Shown here: positions 60,819 through 64,000 of the stretch, in pieces | Numbering within the stretch: position 1 is the stretch's first letter | Layout of the letters: every line of letters starts with the position of its first letter | Assembly: GCF_002285635.2 (NCBI RefSeq) | Contig: NZ_CP023049.2 | Coordinates: forward strand, 3,720,001-3,784,000 | DNA length: 64,000 nucleotides | Direction: 5' to 3' | Origin: Chryseobacterium piperi | GTDB lineage: Bacteria > Bacteroidota > Bacteroidia > Flavobacteriales > Weeksellaceae | The notes under the pieces: generated by a model | Seen by the model: only the letters and a program-made list of their open reading frames with translations | Told to the model about the DNA's origin: nothing | Database searches by the model: none | Program-made: the position numbers and the translations under genes

Positions 60819-63632
60819 GTGTTTTACGATCATCAGCAGATAGAAAAAAAGTGGCAGAAATACTGGGAAGAAAAACAGACGTACAAAACTTCCGATATCA
60901 CAGATAAACCCAAATTTTATGTTCTCGATATGTTCCCGTATCCATCAGGGGCAGGACTTCATGTAGGGCATCCGCTGGGATACATTGCATCTGATATATA
61001 TGCAAGATATAAAAGACATCAGGGGTTTAATGTACTTCATCCCGTAGGGTATGACAGTTTTGGCCTTCCTGCTGAGCAGTATGCGATTCAAACAGGGCAG
61101 CATCCTGCTATTACTACGGAACAAAATATTACAAGGTATGAAGAGCAATTAAGAAAAATTGGGTTTTCATTTGACTGGAGCAGGGAAGTGAGAACTTCTG
61201 ACGCTTCGTATTATAAATGGACTCAGTGGATTTTTATTCAATTGTTCCATTCGTGGTATAATAAGAATACAGATAAGGCAGAATCAATAGAAACTTTAAT
61301 CCAGCATTTTGAGGAAAAAGGGACAGAAGGTTTAAATGCCAATCAGAATGATGAATTAAACTTTACTGCAGAAGAGTGGAAGAATGCTTCTGATATTGAT
61401 AAAGAAGATATTCTTTTAAATTATCGTTTGGCGTACAGAGCTGAGACTACCGTTAACTGGTGCCCTGCTTTAGGAACAGTATTAGCTAACGATGAGGTGA
61501 AAGACGGAAAATCCGAAAGAGGAGGTTTTCCTGTATTTCAGAAAAAAATGATGCAGTGGAGTATGAGAATTTCTGCATACTCTGAAAGATTGTTACAGGG
61601 TCTGACTACTTTAGATTGGCCACAGCCATTAAAAGACGCCCAGGAATATTGGATCGGAAAGTCTCAGGGAGCTCAGGTGAAATTCAATGTTGAAAACCAT
61701 GATGAGTTTGTAGAGGTTTTCACCACAAGACCTGATACTATTTTTGGGGCAACATTCATGGTGCTCGCTCCTGAAAATCCTTTAGTGGATACGATCACTA
61801 CGGAAGCGCAAAAAGTTGAAGTAGATACTTATATTGAAGAAACTTCTAAAAAGACCGAGAGAGACAGAATGTCTGACGTTAAAAACGTGAGTGGTGCTTT
61901 TACGGGAAGTTATGTGATCAATCCTTTCAGTAATGAAAAGATGCCTGTTTATATTTCTGATTATGTATTAATGGGATATGGAACGGGAGCTGTAATGGCT
62001 GTTCCTGCTCATGATGAGCGTGATCACAGATTTGCAAAGAAATTTAATTTAGAAATTAAAAAGGTGGTTGAAACTGACGAAGATGTTCAGGAAAAATCTT
62101 TTGATTCTAAAACCAGTGTTTGTATCAACTCAGATTTCTTAAATGGTTTATCTTATGATGAAGCTAAAGCAAGAATGATTGCTGAGATTGAGAACCGTAA
62201 TATAGGTCATGGAACTACTAATTACAGGCAACGTGATGCTATCTTTTCAAGACAGCGTTATTGGGGTGAGCCTGTTCCTATATATTATAAGGATGGAATG
62301 CCTTATACATTACCCGCTTCAGCTTTGCCTCTTGAACTTCCTGAGGTAGAAAAATATTTGCCGACGGAGGATGGAGATCCACCATTAGGAAATGCAAAAA
62401 CATTTGCGTGGGATGAGGTAAATCAAAAGGTTGTTGCTACAGATCTTATTGATGATGTCAATGTCTTTCCATTGGAACTCTCTACGATGCCGGGATGGGC
62501 TGGAAGCTCATGGTATTTCTTAAGATATATGGATCCTCATAATGAAGAAGGGTTTGCTAAAAAAGAACTGACAGACTATTGGGGACAGGTAGATTTATAT
62601 ATCGGGGGAAGTGAACACGCTACGGGACATTTATTATATTCTCGTTTCTGGAATATGTTCTTAAAAGACAGAGGATGGATTGATCATAATGAACCTTTCC
62701 AAAAACTAATCAATCAAGGAATGATTTTGGGAATGAGTGCATTTGTATATAGGATAGACGGAACGAACCAATATGTTTCTAAATCTTTAGCCAATGATCA
62801 TAAAACTCAGAAAATTCATGTAGATGTATCCTTATTAAAAGGAGGGTCTGATGAATTAGATACGGAAGCATTTAAACAATGGAGACCGGATTATGCGGAT
62901 GCAGAATTTATTCTTGAAGACGGAAAATACATTACCGACCGCGAGGTTGAGAAAATGTCCAAATCAAAATATAATGTTGTTAATCCTGATGATATCTGTG
63001 AAGAATACGGAGCTGACGGTTTAAGATTGTATGAAATGTTTTTGGGACCATTGGAACAATCAAAGCCATGGAATACCCAGGGACTAAGTGGAGTATATGG
63101 TTTCCTTAAGAAATTCTGGAACTTATACTTTAACGGAGATGTTTTCGAAGTTTCGGATGAGGAGCCGACAAAAGCGGAATATAAGGTTTTACATACTTTA
63201 ATAAAGAAGGTCGTATTTGATATTGAGAACTTCTCTTTCAATACTTCTGTGTCTTCATTTATGATTGCGGTGAATGAGCTGCAAAAATTAAAATGTAACA
63301 AGCGCAATATTCTTGAACCTTTAGCCGTTATCATTTCTCCTTATGCACCGCATATTTGCGAAGAACTTTGGAATCTCCTGGGGCATAGCGATTCTATAGA
63401 ATTTGAGAAGTTTCCGGAGCTGAATGAGGCTTATTTGGTAGAAGATGAAATTGAATATCCGGTAAGCGTAAATGGCAAAATGAAGTTTAAAATATCCCTA
63501 TCTGCTCAATTTTCTGCCAAGCAGGTAGAAGATTTGGTGATTTTAGATCCTAAAATGCAACAGATTTTGGAGGGAAAAACGCCCAAAAAAATCATTGTGG
63601 TTCCTCACAGAATTGTGAATATTGTAATTTAA
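60819..63632 (+). CDS. leuS: Leucyl-tRNA synthetase
   Basis: 937 residues. GTG start, then FYDHQQIEKKWQKYWEE; the HIGH motif is HVGH in GAGLHVGHPLGYIASD near 46-60, the CP1 editing domain has TTRPDTIFGATF and GTGAVMAVPAHDERDH, and KMSKSKYN lies near 713. It charges tRNA-Leu. It is longer than the ~860-residue E. coli enzyme because of inserts near 145-200 and before KMSKS (~650-690), which I recall as usual in Bacteroidota. Confidence 0.96.
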   Translation: MFYDHQQIEKKWQKYWEEKQTYKTSDITDKPKFYVLDMFPYPSGAGLHVGHPLGYIASDIYARYKRHQGFNVLHPVGYDSFGLPAEQYAIQTGQHPAITTEQNITRYEEQLRKIGFSFDWSREVRTSDASYYKWTQWIFIQLFHSWYNKNTDKAESIETLIQHFEEKGTEGLNANQNDELNFTAEEWKNASDIDKEDILLNYRLAYRAETTVNWCPALGTVLANDEVKDGKSERGGFPVFQKKMMQWSMRISAYSERLLQGLTTLDWPQPLKDAQEYWIGKSQGAQVKFNVENHDEFVEVFTTRPDTIFGATFMVLAPENPLVDTITTEAQKVEVDTYIEETSKKTERDRMSDVKNVSGAFTGSYVINPFSNEKMPVYISDYVLMGYGTGAVMAVPAHDERDHRFAKKFNLEIKKVVETDEDVQEKSFDSKTSVCINSDFLNGLSYDEAKARMIAEIENRNIGHGTTNYRQRDAIFSRQRYWGEPVPIYYKDGMPYTLPASALPLELPEVEKYLPTEDGDPPLGNAKTFAWDEVNQKVVATDLIDDVNVFPLELSTMPGWAGSSWYFLRYMDPHNEEGFAKKELTDYWGQVDLYIGGSEHATGHLLYSRFWNMFLKDRGWIDHNEPFQKLINQGMILGMSAFVYRIDGTNQYVSKSLANDHKTQKIHVDVSLLKGGSDELDTEAFKQWRPDYADAEFILEDGKYITDREVEKMSKSKYNVVNPDDICEEYGADGLRLYEMFLGPLEQSKPWNTQGLSGVYGFLKKFWNLYFNGDVFEVSDEEPTKAEYKVLHTLIKKVVFDIENFSFNTSVSSFMIAVNELQKLKCNKRNILEPLAVIISPYAPHICEELWNLLGHSDSIEFEKFPELNEAYLVEDEIEYPVSVNGKMKFKISLSAQFSAKQVEDLVILDPKMQQILEGKTPKKIIVVPHRIVNIVI

Positions 63633-63814
63633 AAAAAAATTAACATTGGCAAATTAAAAAAAATGAAGGCTTAATTTTTTTGATTTTTTAATGTATTTTT
63701 AAAAACTGAGAAATATCATTAAAAAAAAAGAGAAAAAATGAAATATCGAAATCGTAATAATATTTCATTATCAAAAAAAAGCAAAATGTTTATTTAAGAC
63801 TATTGTATTTTAAT

Positions 63815-63822
63815 TAATTTTG
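63815..63822 (+). promoter_or_regulatory. Promoter -7 box of the exbB-like gene
   Basis: TAATTTTG, 51 bases before the ATG at 63874. The rest of the gap 63633-63814 is very AT-rich and holds nothing recognisable. Confidence 0.5.
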
Positions 63823-63873
63823 CCTTTAATTTACAACCTGATAAAATTTTAAAACAATATAATTTAGTTAAAT

Positions 63874-64000
63874 ATGGAAATGAATGTTTCAAAAAATGAT
63901 GAGCAAGTAGTTGCTAGAAAAGCGGGAGGTTTAAACCCGGCTGTTATTATTCCTATTTTATTCGTTATAGGAGTTTGTATTTATTTATTCGTATTAGGAA
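63874..64000 (+). CDS. MotA/TolQ/ExbB-family proton channel protein (N-terminal fragment, cut by window edge)
   Basis: Only about 42 residues are visible: MEMNVSKNDEQVVARKAGG, then a membrane helix (NPAVIIPILFVIGVCIYLF). From memory this short charged start followed by a GLNPA and a helix is how Flavobacteriia ExbB proteins begin. It would form the proton-conducting complex with ExbD. The body of the protein, needed for proof, lies beyond the window. Confidence 0.6.
   Translation, partial: MEMNVSKNDEQVVARKAGGLNPAVIIPILFVIGVCIYLFVLG

Noticed and set aside
62760..62960. Insertion in leuS as a sign of an intein or mobile element
   Set aside because: The extra region before KMSKS is in frame, of normal composition and, from memory, usual for Bacteroidota LeuRS; no intein splice motifs.
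1..64000. CRISPR array
   Set aside because: No regularly spaced identical direct repeats with unique spacers were seen; the repeats present are small palindromes or iterated units.
1..64000. tRNA, rRNA genes, transposases or phage genes
   Set aside because: Reading the gaps showed no cloverleaf with a T-loop motif, no rRNA segment and no recombinase-like protein.

Overview
The window looks like a chromosomal segment of a member of the Flavobacteriia, closest in feel to Chryseobacterium and relatives (Weeksellaceae). The evidence is the low GC content, the many Bacteroidota-type promoters (a TAnnTTTG -7 box just upstream of start codons), type B type IX secretion sorting domains, Bacteroidota-style lipoproteins and the gene families present. 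The genus is an inference. No tRNA, rRNA, CRISPR array, insertion sequence or phage gene was seen.

Layout. 1-4.7 kb: a B12-dependent fused acyl-CoA mutase (icmF, cut by the left edge), a small membrane protein and a DUF3667 protein. 5.0-6.9 kb: ribosomal operon rplM-rpsI-rpsB. 7.0-21.2 kb: a block wholly on the minus strand with three members of a small exported-protein family, trmB, a carboxypeptidase-regulatory-like protein, three tandem giant IgGFc-binding-like proteins with type IX sorting domains, and tsf. A fourth member of the exported family follows on the plus strand. tsf normally follows rpsB, and inverting this block would restore that order and bring all four paralogues into one orientation, so a ~14 kb inversion is proposed. 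22.1-24.6 kb: accA and gltX.

24.9-36.3 kb is the main accessory region: a MACPF-domain lipoprotein gene converging on a polysaccharide operon of glycosyltransferases, a GT-C-like membrane protein and a complete set of FdtA/FdtB/FdtC-like enzymes for a dTDP-3-acetamido-3,6-dideoxyhexose. The operon is probably transcribed from the rocD promoter. In gut Bacteroides, MACPF antimicrobial toxins (BSAPs) are known to sit beside LPS-glycan genes that determine resistance; this locus has the same arrangement and is the best candidate here for an undescribed antagonism/self-protection module.

36.4-44.3 kb is housekeeping: accC-accB, rpmF with a DUF177 protein, pdxA, ribE, an NtrY-like sensor kinase, trmN6-like methyltransferase, ftsE and rpmH. 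44.5-54.6 kb: a DHH phosphoesterase, patatin-like and phospholipase D-like proteins, lipoproteins, exbD, dsbD, tilS and an OmpA-family lipoprotein. 54.8-64 kb: an O-methyltransferase, an NlpC/P60 peptidase, DUF1648 and cupin proteins, kdtA (LPS Kdo transferase), glycosyltransferase, lipocalin-like lipoprotein, leuS and the start of an exbB-like gene cut by the right edge.

Two layers lie over the genes. Many genes have their own promoter box and a hairpin terminator, so transcription units are short. Several imperfect palindromes built of iterated short units lie between or, in kdtA, inside genes; they look like dispersed small repeats of this lineage.
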